DNA of 64,000 bases from Spinellus fusiger (taxonomy: Eukaryota; Mucoromycota; Mucoromycetes; Mucorales; Phycomycetaceae): contig JALLLS010000057.1 in NCBI GenBank assembly GCA_025094145.1, forward strand, positions 62,001 to 126,000, written 5' to 3'. Shown piece after piece: positions 23,795-36,256 of this stretch (position 1 is its first letter; the number at the start of each line of letters is the position of its first letter). The notes beneath the pieces are model-generated. The model worked only from the letters and a program-made list of their open reading frames with translations. It searched no databases and was not told the origin of the DNA. The position numbers and the translations under genes were made by a program.

Positions 23795-25133
23795 TTAACG
23801 TTTCTTCTTTCCACACCAATCAGGAGCATCCACCACATTGTACTTCTCCTTCCATATCCATGAATTGCCGATCAGACCACGCTCCATACGTTCAGCCATT
23901 CGATAATGCTTGGCTGCCTTGTACATGTCCTTCTTGACACCGTGTCCGTGGCAGTAACAAAAGGCAATGTCATTCATAGCATCAGGATCCCCCAGATGAG
24001 AAGCAATCTCAAAATAAGAAGCAGCTGTAGTGAGGTTCTTTGGTACCTGATACCAAAGGCAATACAGTGTAAATAGACTATACACCTTACACTCTACACT
24101 ATGCACTACTTACTCCCCACCCATGACGGAAACAGATACCCAATTCATAGATGGCCAGTACCAACTCATGTTTAGCCACTGCCATGGACTGACTGATGCC
24201 ATTTTGAAGATCATACGTAGCAAATTCTGCTGCTCTTTGTAGGTACTTGACAGCAGCAACTCTGTTTTGCTTACACCCCTAAGAAATCGGATAGAATGGG
24301 ATAGGATAGGATAGGATAGGATAGATTAGTCACTTAAATCAACTCAATCATCCCACAGCTCATTATTGTCTCCTTGGTCGTATTATTCTACCCACACCAC
24401 CACTCGTCCTACTTACCCAGCCATGGCGCAAGGCAATACCATAGAAGAACAATCCTAGAGGAGACTCACTCTCTGCTGATAATCGCCAGTAGTGTGTGGC
24501 CTGTTCAATCTCTCCCTTTTCATGACACTGCAGTCCCAATTGCAAGTACTCGTCTTGCTGGCTTTCTGTGAGTTCTCCTGGGTGGTGAGTGGCGCGGGAC
24601 TGTTCATGAGCATTCACCCCCTGTGTGAATGTGGTATGACTTCTTCTTCGAGGAGCGATGGTGTGTTTTAGCAGCTGGAGTTGGTCAATAGAGCAGCTGT
24701 CTTCGGCTATTCCACTCGATGGACGACTGGCAGCCAGAGAACTTGGATCAAAGGAACCAAGCACAGTAGGCAGGGAATGGGCCACTTCAACAACAATAGA
24801 TTGGCTTGCAATAGAAATACCAGAGGAGGAGTTGCGGGCTGATCTTGGCTCAAACAGGGCGTCTGTTGTAGGAGCAAGTCTGTCTTGGAGTGCACCTATA
24901 GCGTCTATGGAGGAGGGAGGTGTAGGCATACTCTTGCTGTTGGAAGGTCGTCGAGGCATTGTCTGTCTGATACTGGCTGCCTTTCCATGGGAGTCAGGCA
25001 GAGTGGATTTTATGAACAATAAGAAGCGTCCACTTTTCCTTTGGTCGTGTATTGTCTTTTCTGTGGTGGGTGGATTGGGTGTACTTTGAGACGACAAGGG
25101 TTTGGCGTACAAGGCATTCTTTAATTTCTGCAT
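23795..25133 (-). CDS. Sel1-repeat protein
   Basis: Three exons, 25133-24417, 24278-24114 and 24046-23795, 377 residues. Residues 1-190 are a Ser/Pro/Thr-rich, probably disordered region. From about residue 195 there are at least three Sel1-like (TPR-related) repeats: QDEYLQLGLQCHEKGEIEQA with YWRLSAESESPLGLFFYG, KYLQRAAEF with AIYELGICFRHGWG, and YFEIASHLGDPDAMNDIAFC with HGHGVKKDMYKAAKHYRMA. Fungal proteins of this layout (Dsf2, Skt5/Chs4 and relatives) are regulators of cell wall or morphogenesis. I cannot say which this is. Introns lie between repeats. The last intron acceptor follows a TGGTATCAG. The start is the first ATG of the open frame. Confidence 0.78.
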
Positions 25134-28100
25134 AAGGACAGCGACTGTAGAAACACCAAGAGAGATAGGAAAATAGTAGGCAAATCAAGGATGTATTACT
25201 GCTGGAAGACTCAAGGGGTGCAAAAGAAAGATCAAGCAAGAGAGATCTTATACTCCTTCTCTGTAGGCAGGTGCTGTAGGCAGGTACAAAGTAGATATAT
25301 CAGGGAGAAGTCAGTCAGTCAGTCAGTCAGACAAAGGAGAAGAGAAAGAGGGAATAGAAAAAGAGAGTAGAAAAAGTCAATCCGCGAGACATCCTTTTAT
25401 CTTGAGGACCACAAAATCCACTTGTTATAGTAAGCCTATAAAAGAGCCTTTCTGATTCACTCTCTCCACAAGCAGTGATATGCGACCAATGTATTAAGCC
25501 CGGCTTAGATAAGCCATGTTCTTATTCGTATATACTAAGCCATGAGTCTACTGACTTTTGAGGATAGTACACTATGGACAGGCATTCTCAAGCAGTACAA
25601 GCCCGTAAAGAAAACACTTTTATGTTGCTGTACACACTCTAGTGCAATACAGAGTGCAGTGCATGGAACACTACACACCAACAGAGTGTCTATTTCAATC
25701 CTCTCTTGAACAGGTGCGTGGGCCGTTTTTCTTATTCTGATTCTCTCTTTTTCTAATTCTCTATTTTATTTTTCTAATTCTATTTCCATCGCTGACTCTC
25801 ATTCTTGGTATTGGAGGGCCACTGCTGAACTTCTGTTCTATTTTATAAAAGCCAGAACATCTATTTGCATCTTATTTTAGAGTAAAATCGTATCCAAAAA
25901 GACAGACACTTCCATAGTAGTGGTGTTCACTGGAATGAGTCGATAAGAATAAGAAAAACTGATGAGATCATCCCACACATCGACGCAGAGACAAACAGAA
26001 CCCTCCACCAATCGACAAGCCTACTGGATCCATTTTAGCATACCCATGCCTTGGGTTATTTGACTTCAAGGCCAGTTTTAGTAAGCGAGCCAACTCCATC
26101 CAATTCAATTCAATAACAGATACAGAGATCTATGCTTTCTTTGGCTTATTCCTTATCTGTCTCTTTTGGCTTATTCCTTGTCTATTGGTTATCAAGAGAT
26201 AAAAGATTCCTATAAGCAATTAATACGGTAAGGGTACGTTAGAAATACCTGGGTTTGTTCCATTAAAGCCCACTTGTGCAGAACACATCTATTGAAAAAC
26301 CTCCTTTATAAGCCTACATGTATGTTTTTATCTTATCCATTTGATTGGTGATTTCAAGGTGAGTAAGACACTATGTCAGTGTGAAACCCATGTCTCTCTA
26401 GGATGGAGCGGGGTGTGGTTTTCCTTATACTTTCTTTGCTTTGTTTTAGTGCATAGAACTAAGAAAGTGTGGAGTGTGGCCGTGCATTTCTTGCCACTCT
26501 AATGTCTATTGTGCCTTGGTATTCTAAAATGAAGTGTATAATTAGCATGGCTAAGAACATTGATCCAATGGAATAATAAAAATAAAAATAAAAAGCAAGG
26601 GCACACCAGAAAAATAAATACATCAAAGGAGAGGGTGTATCTTTTTCATGAGCACTTTATTTTTTATTTTTCCCTCTCTCATTTCTTTGGCCATTCTAGT
26701 GTACTTTCCATAGAGTATCAATACACTCATAAGAATATTGCTGTTTTGCATAGCATATTTTCTCTATTTTCCATGATGAATGATAGGATAAGATTTGACA
26801 GTTGACAGTTGACGATTTTATAGTGCTTTCTATCATTTTCTGTACTTTTTACTTTTTACTTTTACTCTTGCTGTTCTCCCCCTAAAATACACATAGATGT
26901 GTTGATCTCCTCAAAACTAACTCTATAGCTACTTGGTAGGATTTACTAAAATAAATACAGAAACATAGAAATTACAAGCTATTACCATCTCTAGTTAGAC
27001 ACATGCAACCACTGTCTATTCTAGCCCCGTTGACTCGTGCTTCCAGTAGCAAAAAGACAATACCAATACCAATACAAATATTAATATTAATATTGACCAG
27101 AGGATTAGATAGGCTACCACGAAATGAAATCACTCGATAGTTGTAAGGCTTCACGAGGACTCAATTCATGTAAAGAACAGAGTGATACATCTCCATGTCT
27201 CCATGAATAGACTGCTAAAAAATGGCAGTTGAAGTTCCAAATGCATGTCCATCTCATTCGTAGAAAAGATAATATAGAATGATGCATTATGCAAGTTGAC
27301 CCTCCAGCAGCCACTGCTAGAATGTTTGTTTACTAAATAGGGAAGTATCTGTCAAGCACATATGAGGTGAGTTTACTACCATTCATATCACCCGATATTT
27401 CGATGTGTGCATGGACATGTGTGAATACTTGTAGTATGAACATAAACCTTACTTTTTAAAAGTGACACTGAGAAACCACTTCTAAAGTCTTTGTAGAACA
27501 TAGCTTACACTTGTAAAAGATGTTTGAAAGCAGTGATAAGAGAGAGAGAAGCCTAATAACAATAATAACAATAATAACAATAATAACAATAGCAAGCGAG
27601 TGATGGTCCCTAGATAGAATGAGTCAGATCATAATCATGAGAGAGAATGTGCCCTGGTTTTAGTGTAAGAAAGAAAAGGGCTTTCACCAGGCCAATACCA
27701 ACAGCATGGGTACTTTAATCTATCCCTTTCTAATCTATTCAAAATCGAATATTATTTCTGTAGAAGAATCCGTGGCATTAAACAATACTACAGTCAAGCT
27801 GCATAAGAAAACTGTACAACTCTACGCTCAACACAATAGAATGGTATTTCTTTATCATGGTTACTCAACGATCGATTCTTTTTATTTATTTTTCTAAAAG
27901 TAGAACAGTTCCTTCAATAAGCTCTAGTGTCTGTACGGGAGTCCAAAAAATAATAATACATAAGAATAACAATAATGCATGAGTATGTCCCATGCATTCA
28001 TAGTATCTGAGATTTAGTCATCCATGCGTTATCAATGATTCTATTAAGAGTGTTCAAGGTTTGTTACTTTTCTCCCTCCTAGCAAAAGTAGGTTCACTCT

Positions 28101-29336
28101 CAATGTGGCCATTCCCACTCATCACTGCCATGTGTAATATAGAATATAAATTAGCAGTGATAAGGGATTTTTCTAATGTTCTACTTGTAATAGGAGACAT
28201 TAAAATTATTTTCTATTCATCTTGTTGCTGATCAGTCAAGTATCAAAATTAGAAATGAGATGACTATGGTGTTCTTTAAGAAATGAGACATATCTCACAG
28301 ATAAGAATGACTCATAGTATAGCACAGTATAGCATAGTATAGCATAATATAGTATAATATAACATAAAATGAAATAAGACTATCTGATCTCAATGTACTT
28401 TATTTCTATCAGCCTCTACATCAGCTGAAGAGTCTATAGTGAGTTGAGAATTTATGTCTATTCCCACTTGAGAGCAAATGAGAACGTATCTTTGACAAAA
28501 TAAAGGTATTTGTCCGTTACAAAAACAGTTTCTATAAAAAGAAAAGTGAGTCATCCAATCAGTGCTTTATATAGAATATGTTTATGTACTCTGTAGTACT
28601 ATGGTTTCTATTTTTGTATGAGAAACCTATTCATAAAAAAAATGACAATGGCAATAAGTATACTTGTCAACCTATAAATATTAAAGCCAAACATTAATGT
28701 AACTATATCTATAATAAACGCCACAAAAAGAATACAATGAAAGAAATGACAAGATGACAAGAATAGCATATTACATCTATCAGGTTTTCCTCGTTTTAGA
28801 TAATAAAAGGAAATACTCACTTTGATAGTTATATAATGTAAGATTAGACAAAACAATTCAAATATAGAATTGAATCCGTCATTCAATAAATCTTAAATAT
28901 AAACAAGTGGTGAAAACAGTGATTTTTTAATTCATGTACTATGACATAGTACCATACTCTATAGAAGAAGTCATCATAGCTTGCTAGAAAGATTCATCTT
29001 TTGGAATAAGTAATAAGAATATTATAGATGTTTATCTTTTTGATTGATTATCGAAATGATCTTCCATCAAGACAATTTGTATATGTTTTATTTTTATTTA
29101 TATGGCTACTGTGACATTAAATTTATCAAACGTTTGGTTTAAACAGAATGAAACATAGGAGAGCAATCAATAGTGTTATATAGTGTATCCTTTATAAATA
29201 TACCTTTCTTGATTTCCAACACACTGAGTGCCTAATAAAAATAGTAGTATTTAATGAGTCTAACACTTACATTTAGTTATTGGTTTAAATAGTTGAAAGA
29301 ATAGAAATAAGAAAGTAAATCAAATAAGATATACTA
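25134..29336. other. Long gene-poor AT-rich region
   Basis: About 4.2 kb with no gene I can support. Simple repeats seen: (CAGT)n near 25313-25332, (AATAATAAC)n near 27557-27590 and TATAGCA-type units at 28316-28372. Reading frames here are short with a composition unlike the coding genes. Upstream sequence of the Sel1 gene lies at its left edge. Confidence 0.6.
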
Positions 29337-30349
29337 CAGTGAAAATAAAAATATCTAGGGAGATCTTATATTCAGATCATAGTCTTATCCTTAAAAATAT
29401 TTTTATTTTTATTATACATTTATTATTTATTGCCTTTCCCATCTTAATGACTGGTTTATCTAACAACATTGAACAAACTTAAGGACCTCTTGGAAACAAA
29501 AAGATATTAAAGAAACTTTGCCTGTCTTCTTATAGGATGATTAGAAAACCCTCTCATCAATAAACACAAAAAGATGAGTAGAGAACCGTCATCTGGTTTG
29601 ATGAGTCAAACTACCAGTTGATGAATACCAACAATCGTATCAGTGACACACACACAAAAAAAGAAAAACTTCTCCCAAAGAATTTCAATCCAACAAATAA
29701 GTTTGGTGGTGGTGAGGTGATGATGTAGGGTTCTTGTTCTGGTAAAGGTGTTGGAATACGAGCGCCTATGAAGAACAGTATCGACAGCAAAAGATACATT
29801 GATATATTAAAGGAGACCTTATGGTTTTCCTCAATGCATTGAATCCAGAAGTTGATTATGTTTTTCAAAAGGGCAATACCAGCTGCTACAAGAACAATGA
29901 ATCCAAGAAATGGAAGACAAACAATGGTATTGTCACCATGGAGGAGTAGCCCCTATAAATCTCCGACCTGAGCCCTATAGAAATTTTATGGGATGCACTT
30001 GACAGGGCCATCAGAAAGAGGATGACATCTAGAAGTAGTCTTCAAGATTTGGAGGCTGTTTTATTATAAGAATAGAATAATACTCATAATGACACTACAT
30101 ATAGCCTTATTTTGAGCATGTATTAGTGGTATAAGGCTGTGATGGATGCAAAAGGTAAAAACACTTAACGGTGAGGGTTTATGCCCCGAAAGCTTGTATT
30201 TATTATTCTGACCTTTTTATATATCCTATCCAATTTCGAAGACTCTATTATGTATTTAATGTATGTTTTATGATAAAAAAAGGTATTGCATAAAGCAAAA
30301 AGGAAATCAGGATATAAATATTCACCCTATTTTATTTTCATTTTCACTG
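29337..30349 (+). mobile_element. Decayed Tc1 family A copy
   Basis: It starts TA then CAGTG at 29335-29341 and ends CACTG then TA at 30345-30351. The body shows a broken transposase with KFGGGEVM, SGKGVG and DSKRYIDILK segments interrupted by stops. The 3' non-coding part follows that of the 32170-33529 element. Far more diverged than the other copies, so an older insertion. Confidence 0.7.
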
Positions 30350-30351
30350 TA

Positions 30352-30785
30352 TTGCTAATTAAGTCTTTCCAACTGTGAAGTACTCAACACTTTGGCCAAT
30401 GTGCTATTTTATCTCTATGGCAACGAACTTCCAACCTGTGATATTTTCAAGTACCTTGGTATCTTCTTTTCACGTCAAGGTATTAACCAAGACACTTTTC
30501 TCACACTCACAAGTCAAGGCAATTGCAGTAATGCAAAAGCTAAGAGGAATGGGTGTAAACATGTATGGCTTTGGGATTACAGTAGCCCTAAGAGCGTATA
30601 CTGTTTTTGCTCGGCCTATTCTTGAGTATGGGTTGACTATTTGTAATGTCAATAGACTAGGCAACCGCCCGTTACAAATCTATCAGTCTGCTTGTTTGAG
30701 ACTTCTTGCTAGATCTGCTACTCCTAGGTTTGAAACGATCAATGTTGTCCAATTAGCTGCTCTCCATAACATATACAGTCCTATG
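30352..30785 (+). mobile_element. LINE-type reverse transcriptase fragment
   Basis: Two overlapping frames read like the thumb and C-terminal region of a non-LTR retrotransposon reverse transcriptase: FKYLGIFFSRQGIN in one, then a HSQVKAIAVMQKLRGMG and a VFARPILEYGLTICN segment in another. A frameshift separates them near 30500. The fragment is cut on the right by the Tc1 family B element, whose TA target site is at 30786. No 5' part and no poly-A end are visible. Confidence 0.7.
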
Positions 30786-30787
30786 TA

Positions 30788-32141
30788 AAGTGATCAAACA
30801 AATGGAATCGACCATTTCAGATACACATTTCCTTTTTTGGATTCATACTTTATCTTAATAGTGCTATAGCTTCATGAGTTCATTAGCTAAAGACATAAAA
30901 CTTTCAATAGATATATATAAAAGTGTTTAAAATAAATAAAAGTAGTTTTATTTTAATGTTTTTTAGTAACCATTATAGCTACCTTTAGCATCTATTACTG
31001 CCCGGCATCTCCGCCTCATGTTGACAATGAGATTGTCTGTTACTTTTGATATATTGACCCATTCCAGGATCAGGGCCGCCCAAAATCTCTCCTTGGTGTA
31101 AAATACTATTTTGTTCTTCCTAATGGTCTTTTTGAAGCGGGCCCACATATGCTCAATTGGATTTAGACTGGGACTTTGTGAGGGCCTGTAAGGAAGAGTT
31201 TTCATCTTCTTTGCTGTCTTCCATTCACAAGTCTCCTTGCTCGTATGGGGTCTATCATTGTCCTCCTGTAGTCAGAAAATAATATCAGGCTTTAGGAGAG
31301 ATAATCACTTGAGCTCATGGCAGTAGACCTCTCCCAAGACATCAATGTACTTGTCGGAGTTTATCCTGCCCTTCACTACGATCCATCTCCCAATACCCTC
31401 CCCACTAAAACAATACATAATATCACTCCAAACCCTCCAAGATTCATTGTCTCCAGGATGTTCTTGTGCTCAAAGGCCGTACCAGTCTGTCTGATGATTT
31501 TTACGCCTCTGCCATAGCTCATCAGCTCGACCCTAGACTCATCGGACCAGACAATCTCTTGCCACTACTCAAGTGTCCAACCAACGTGCTCATGGGCCCA
31601 CTGGGGCCTTAATTCTATATATTTCTTGGTTCGAAGAGGCTTCACCACTGGACTGAAAGGGTGAAAACTCATTTCATCAAGGTACCTCTTCAAGGTTGGT
31701 CTTGATGCCTTGATGACCATGTCTGCCATGATGGCTTCCTTAGTCTGATGGGAATCACTGACTACTGTTCTTCTCAACTATCTGAGGGCTCTATCATACA
31801 ACTCTCTTCGTAGGTCACTCTTGGGAGAAAGCACTACCATGCCTGTCTTCTTGAAGTGTCTCACAATGTCCCCTAGTGTTGCGAGGAACATTGAACATAC
31901 AAGATGCTTTGGCTTGGGTGGTGTTCATGTTCAGCACCTCATGGAGAATGACTGAACAAGTCTCGAGACTTGTCTATTTCCCATACATCTCGGGGGTCTT
32001 GGTGAAGATGTTTACGTGGTTGGATGAGTGAGACATTATAATAAAATAAGTGTTATGAAAAAATGAAAAATAGTGTTTATTATTTTTGGTATAAAAATAG
32101 CCCGAAATTCGAAACCGTCGATTACATTTGTTTGGTCACTT
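30788..32141 (-). mobile_element. Full-length Tc1 family B element, inactive
   Basis: Terminal inverted repeats about 28 bp long: the left starts AAAGTGATCAAACAAATGGA and the right (reverse complement) AAAGTGACCAAACAAATGTA. TA dinucleotides flank both ends (30786-30787 and 32142-32143). The total is 1354 bp. The minus strand keeps transposase pieces: a SPSLNPIEHMWARFKKTIRK block near 31140 (part of the DDE domain) and a KASRPTLKRYLDEMSFHPF block near 31690, with stops between. The family is distinct from A by its ends and transposase. Confidence 0.82.
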
Positions 32142-32169
32142 TATTATATAGATACAATTGCATGTACTA

Positions 32170-33529
32170 CAGTGACTCGTGGAAATCTTACGTAGATTTT
32201 TCATTTTCCGATATACTTCTGTAATAGGAAATACTCATTCTTTGTCATAAAAACACACATTAAACACACAGTAGAGACTTCAAAATCGGATGAAGTATAA
32301 AGAAGGTCAATAGAATAATAAAAATAATTTTATTGGGTAGAAACCATTAATATTTGGTGTTTCCACTATTTGTCTCAATGACGGCCCTACATCTCCGATG
32401 CATGCTGGAAATGAGGGCGTCTGTGGTGTCCTTGGGGATTTTCTCCCATTCTTCCAACAGAAGCACCTCCAAATCCTGGAGAGTGCTTCTTGGGGTCATC
32501 CTCTTGCGGATAGCCCTGTCAAGCACCTCCCAAAAGTGCTCTATGGGGTTGAGATCGGGGCTCTGGGAAGGCCACCCCTCCATGGTGGCAATGGTCTCTT
32601 TTGCCTTCCACAACCTGGACTCTCTGCTCTTGTGGCAGGTGGCGTTGTCCTCTTGAAGAACATAATCCACCTTTGGATTCAGTGTCTTGAGTCGGGCCAG
32701 CTCAGGGCAGTATTCCTTCTTCAAGATCTCAATGTATCTTGCACTATCAATACTGCCCTTCACAGGCGCCAATCTCCCGACACCTTCACCAGAGAAAGAT
32801 CCCCACACCATTACGCTGCCACCTCCAAACTTCACAGTGGGCTTGACGTTCTTCAGGAGCAGTCCTTCATTCACTTTTCGTACTACTATGGTACGGTTGT
32901 TGGTGGTGACCAACTGGTATCTGGACTCATCGGACCAGATGACCGTCTTCCAGTCGTCCTCGGTCCAGTGGAGGTGGGCCTTAGCCTAATCAAGCTTCAG
33001 CTTCTTGTGCTTGATGCTGAGAAGGTTTCTTGACCACCCTGGAAGAAAGCAGGCCAATCTTCTTCATCGTCTTTCTAAAAGTGCTCATGGACACTTTGGT
33101 GGTCATCTGGCTGCGAAGCTGATTCATTGTCTGGAATGAATCTCTTGCCACTTCGCGGGCAACTTCTCTCTCGTCTCTCTCTGTCAGAATGGGATTGCGC
33201 CCAGTGCTCTTCTTGGCCTTGAAGCAGCCAGTTTCCTTATATCTCTTTACGATAAAGGAAACTGACTGCGCACTGACTCCAAACCTAGCAGCAATGGCAA
33301 CCTGCCTGGTCCCATTTACGGTGGCCTCGTGAGCAATGAGGCATCAAGTGAAGTCATCGATATTTTTCTTCTTGTTTCCACAAGGTCTCATGGGTTGGTT
33401 GGTAGTGTTAGATGAGGCAGACATTATGGTGGAAAAGCAATAAATGAGGAATGTTTAATAAAAAAAAATTTTCAAGGAAGAAATTAGGGTCTGAATTTGA
33501 AATATACATATGTTTTCCACGAGCCACTG
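32170..33529 (-). mobile_element. Full-length Tc1 family A element
   Basis: The ends CAGTGACTCGTGGAAAT and, in reverse complement, CAGTGGCTCGTGGAAAA match at nearly every base. They are flanked by TA at 32168-32169 and 33530-33531. At 1360 bp it has normal Tc1/mariner size. The minus strand carries a near-complete transposase, detailed in the next entry. This is the best preserved family A copy and serves as the reference for the deleted copies at 3509 and 7725. Confidence 0.9.
32347..33432 (-). pseudogene. Tc1 transposase, DDE type, with few lesions
   Basis: The open C-terminal part (32913-32347, 188 residues) has KFGGGSVMVWGSFSGEGVGR, the second catalytic Asp region VDYVLQEDNATCHKS and the third catalytic block SQSPDLNPIEHFWEVLD. 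Upstream the helix-turn-helix domain is readable (AARFGVSAQSVSFIVKRYKE), then a RNPILTERDEREVAREVA segment. I see a TGA near the N-terminus, a TAG near 32985 and one probable frameshift near 33040, so it is inactive as written. The few lesions suggest a recent death. Confidence 0.75.
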
Positions 33530-33536
33530 TATAAGT

Positions 33537-34090
33537 ATCCATCAGCTGGTAGCCTGCTCATTGAGGCTGCTGATGGGTGTGTTGAGCGGGAACGCCAACG
33601 CCGCCATAGAGTGCAAAAACTCCTGCAGCAACAGACGCTGTATCCTCACTTCTCCTCCGATCTCCCCTCTACCACCCATTCTTAACCCGTTTAGCAAAGC
33701 CAGAAGCTGCTAGTGTAGTTGCTGTATTTGTGTCCTCAGGATTGTCCGAGTTGCTCTAAGCATCCCTCGTTGGATTTCGAATCGCCACAGGATGACGGTT
33801 ATCTTTTTGGTGTCCTGGTTTCCTTGCTGACTTTATGGCCTTTTGGATGTCTATTCATAATTCTCATTTACAATCATTTCTCATTTTTCATCATTCTTCC
33901 CTCATCTGAGGTTTTGTATTTCTCGGTCCTTCTGTTTCCCATTCATTTGCATTCTTTTTTTCACTTTCGTATTTGAAGTGTTTTAATGTTTATTCTATTT
34001 TTCAAAAGTTCTCATAGGGTGGCTAACATGCCCAATGCGCGAATAGCAATCAACACCCATAAATAAAAAATACTTTGAACTGTATAAGCA
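33537..34090 (+). pseudogene. Second copy of the duplicated gene fragment
   Basis: It matches the minus strand of about 7045-7592: same CATCAGCTGGTAGC start, same ADGCVERERQRRHRVQ peptide, and same tail ending CCCAATGCGCGAATAGCAA then TTTGAACTGTA. It begins 6 bp after the TA flank of the Tc1 element. Several indels break the frame. See the 7045-7722 entry for identity. Confidence 0.5.
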
Positions 34091-34768
34091 TCCATCTCTG
34101 TTTTCTTACTATTGACTCATATGCAGCGGTCTTTAGTTGTACTAACAAACAAACAAAAAAATCAATTTCAGATGAATCTGTCTTTATTATTCTTTGAATT
34201 TACATCTCCTTTACCACCTGTACTATCTATTCTGCTAGGTAGACTTATGGCACTAGAGATCAAAGGTATAAAAGATAGAGCAACTGTATAGAATAAACAG
34301 TACTGCTGTTTTCTCTATACTCTAGATCTGCCGTTGAGATAATTCATGTCTAAATTCTGCAGTGTGTGAGTTCGAAAGTCAAACATAATTTCCGCTTGGT
34401 GTTTCTTGTTACTGTTATTTGTCTTCTGTCTATATGTTTCATTTGATCCAACTCATTCTATGCTGTTCTAGTAGTCTTTTGTCCCCTTGGTCTCAAAATA
34501 TACACTCAAATCCAACATACATAAAAGCTATGTTTCCATGCAGTGTACTTTGTCTTTTATGAAGACAATAGTTAGGCTATTGAAGTATATTCACCGCTGT
34601 GTTTCCAATTCCAATTCCAATTCCAAGAAAATACATATGAGTGTAGCTGAAACACTTGAATGGAATAGTACCATAAATGACTGTCACACAAAGAAGAAGG
34701 TATTGTTTTAATTTGGCTATTGAAATGAAAAAAAAGAGAGATATACAACAGTGTATGTACTTAGAATG
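34091..34768. other. Intergenic DNA
   Basis: No gene that I can support. It has AT-rich text with a triplicated CCAATT run near 34605-34625. A short plus-strand frame at 34677-34892 overlaps the next entry on the other strand; neither is confirmed. Confidence 0.4.
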
Positions 34769-35137
34769 TCAAGGAACAGATAAATGTACCCAAGTTGAAG
34801 AATTAATAGAGTCTACAGGACATAAGACATCAGTGTGGCATGGCGTTAATTGGGTTTCCAGATACGGACATCTAAACTTGAATCCAAAATAATAATAATA
34901 GACCCCTTTCTTTTTGCATGTCAACTTGCCAGTAAAAACACAAAAGAAACACTGAATGGTTTTGTCAGAAGTAATAAGCTCTTTCTTGCTCATGTAAATG
35001 GCAATTAACTCTTCTGTGGTGACAGTTTCAACACCATGGACAATAGTGACTGTGTAAGATTTACCAGAGCCACAGAACTTATACCCACGCTTGATGCATA
35101 TAGTTTGAATGAGTGCTCTCATAGCAGCAAAAGTCAC
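34769..35137 (-). CDS. Hypothetical ORF, uncertain
   Basis: An uninterrupted frame of 122 residues starts at an ATG. The first 75 residues have balanced composition (MTFAAMRALIQTICIKRGYK, then a CGSGKSYTVTIVHG stretch); the later part is less convincing (a run of tyrosines). I recognise no family. The N-terminal half could be an exon of a gene or a transposon remnant. Low confidence. Confidence 0.22.
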   Translation of the reverse strand: MTFAAMRALIQTICIKRGYKFCGSGKSYTVTIVHGVETVTTEELIAIYMSKKELITSDKTIQCFFCVFTGKLTCKKKGVYYYYFGFKFRCPYLETQLTPCHTDVLCPVDSINSSTWVHLSVP

Positions 35138-35294
35138 GGTGAATTAAAATAAGGTGACTGCATAAAACTTTTTCAAACTCACACAGTAATGTCTACTCCT
35201 CAGGGCATATGAAGTTGATGACGCGACTCTATTGATTAGATTCATATTTATACTATAAGTCAATCAATAAACTGACTTTTTTCTTTTCTTTACA

Positions 35295-36155
35295 ATGACT
35301 TCACCTACTCCCTGCACCAACGCTTTTTCCCGACCCCTTTCTCGTTCTCGCTCTCGCTCCCGTTCCCCAGTTCGTGGGAGACGTAGTGTTCGTTCCCGTT
35401 CTTCTTCTCGCTCTTCTTCTTGCGTTGGCCCTCGTTCTGCTTCTCTTGTCCACGGTTTTGACCGTACGGTCAACAGAATGCGTAGAGCACATGGTGTAGT
35501 AGCAACACCTACTACTACTAATAATAATAATAATACTACTACTACTACTACTACTACTACTGATACTACTACTACTACTACTGTTATTGGTCGTGGTGTT
35601 CGCAGTGGTGTGTCTGGTGTTCGCGGTGGTGTTCGTGGTGGTGTGTCTGGTGTTCGTGGTGGTGGTGTTCGTGGTGGTGGTGTTCGTGGTGTGTCTGGTG
35701 TTCGTGGCGGTGGTGTTCGTAGTGTGCGTGGTGTGTGTAGTGTGCGTGGTGGTGGTGTGCGTACACCACGCATGCGAAGAGATGGTGGCGGTGGGTCTTT
35801 CCCATCGAAGATCCCCCGCCCCATTCTGGGATTATTGCGTGGTATGGTTCTTATTAATAATACTAATACCACTGTTATCGCTGATATTAATATTACTGGT
35901 AATAATATAGGCTCTGGCTCTGCTGCTGGCTTTGCTGCTGGTTCTGCTGCTGTCTCTCCTGCTGTCTCTGGCTCTGGTTATGGCTCTGGTTCTCCTGATT
36001 CTCATGCTCATCCATACGCTCCTTTCTCTCCGTGTTCCCTTCCTTCCCTTCCTTCCCTTCCTTCTCTTCCTTCTCCTCCTTATCTTTCTTCCTTTTCTTC
36101 TTACTCATTACATTTTGGATCTTTAGGGCACATTGACCCTGAAGATCTTGAGTAA
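35295..36155 (+). CDS. RS/VRGG low-complexity protein
   Basis: A single exon of 286 residues from ATG to TAA, which is odd beside multi-exon neighbours. Segments in order: an arginine-serine region with alternating RS (residues about 12-45), a neutral patch with [11 protein letters not shown], an asparagine/threonine run encoded by ACT and AAT triplets (about 72-98), a region of [11 protein letters not shown] and GGGVRGG repeats (about 100-158), a basic [12 protein letters not shown] link, then Ala/Gly/Ser and SLP repeats. RS and RGG-type repeats are found in RNA-binding and splicing proteins, so a nuclear RNA role is possible. There is no RRM or zinc finger. The repeats are built of microsatellite-like DNA. 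A long antisense frame exists but is an artefact of the repeats. Confidence 0.55.
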   Translation: MTSPTPCTNAFSRPLSRSRSRSRSPVRGRRSVRSRSSSRSSSCVGPRSASLVHGFDRTVNRMRRAHGVVATPTTTNNNNNTTTTTTTTTDTTTTTTVIGRGVRSGVSGVRGGVRGGVSGVRGGGVRGGGVRGVSGVRGGGVRSVRGVCSVRGGGVRTPRMRRDGGGGSFPSKIPRPILGLLRGMVLINNTNTTVIADINITGNNIGSGSAAGFAAGSAAVSPAVSGSGYGSGSPDSHAHPYAPFSPCSLPSLPSLPSLPSPPYLSSFSSYSLHFGSLGHIDPEDLE

Positions 36156-36162
36156 TCACACA

Positions 36163-36256
36163 CACACACATCCATCCATTCATTTATTCATTCATTCATT
36201 CATTCATTCATTTATTCATTCATTCATTCATTCATTCATTTATTCATTTATTTAAT
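36163..36256. repeat. (CATT)n microsatellite
   Basis: A tract of CATT units with occasional TATT replacements directly follows the RS/VRGG reading frame. Confidence 0.9.

Noticed and set aside
32398..33033. 211-residue plus-strand ORF over the Tc1 element
   Set aside because: Antisense shadow of the transposase frame, which carries the DDE motifs.
35264..35872. Long minus-strand ORF opposite the RS/VRGG gene
   Set aside because: It is a repeat artefact ([12 protein letters not shown] repeats). The plus-strand frame has a proper start, RS region and end.
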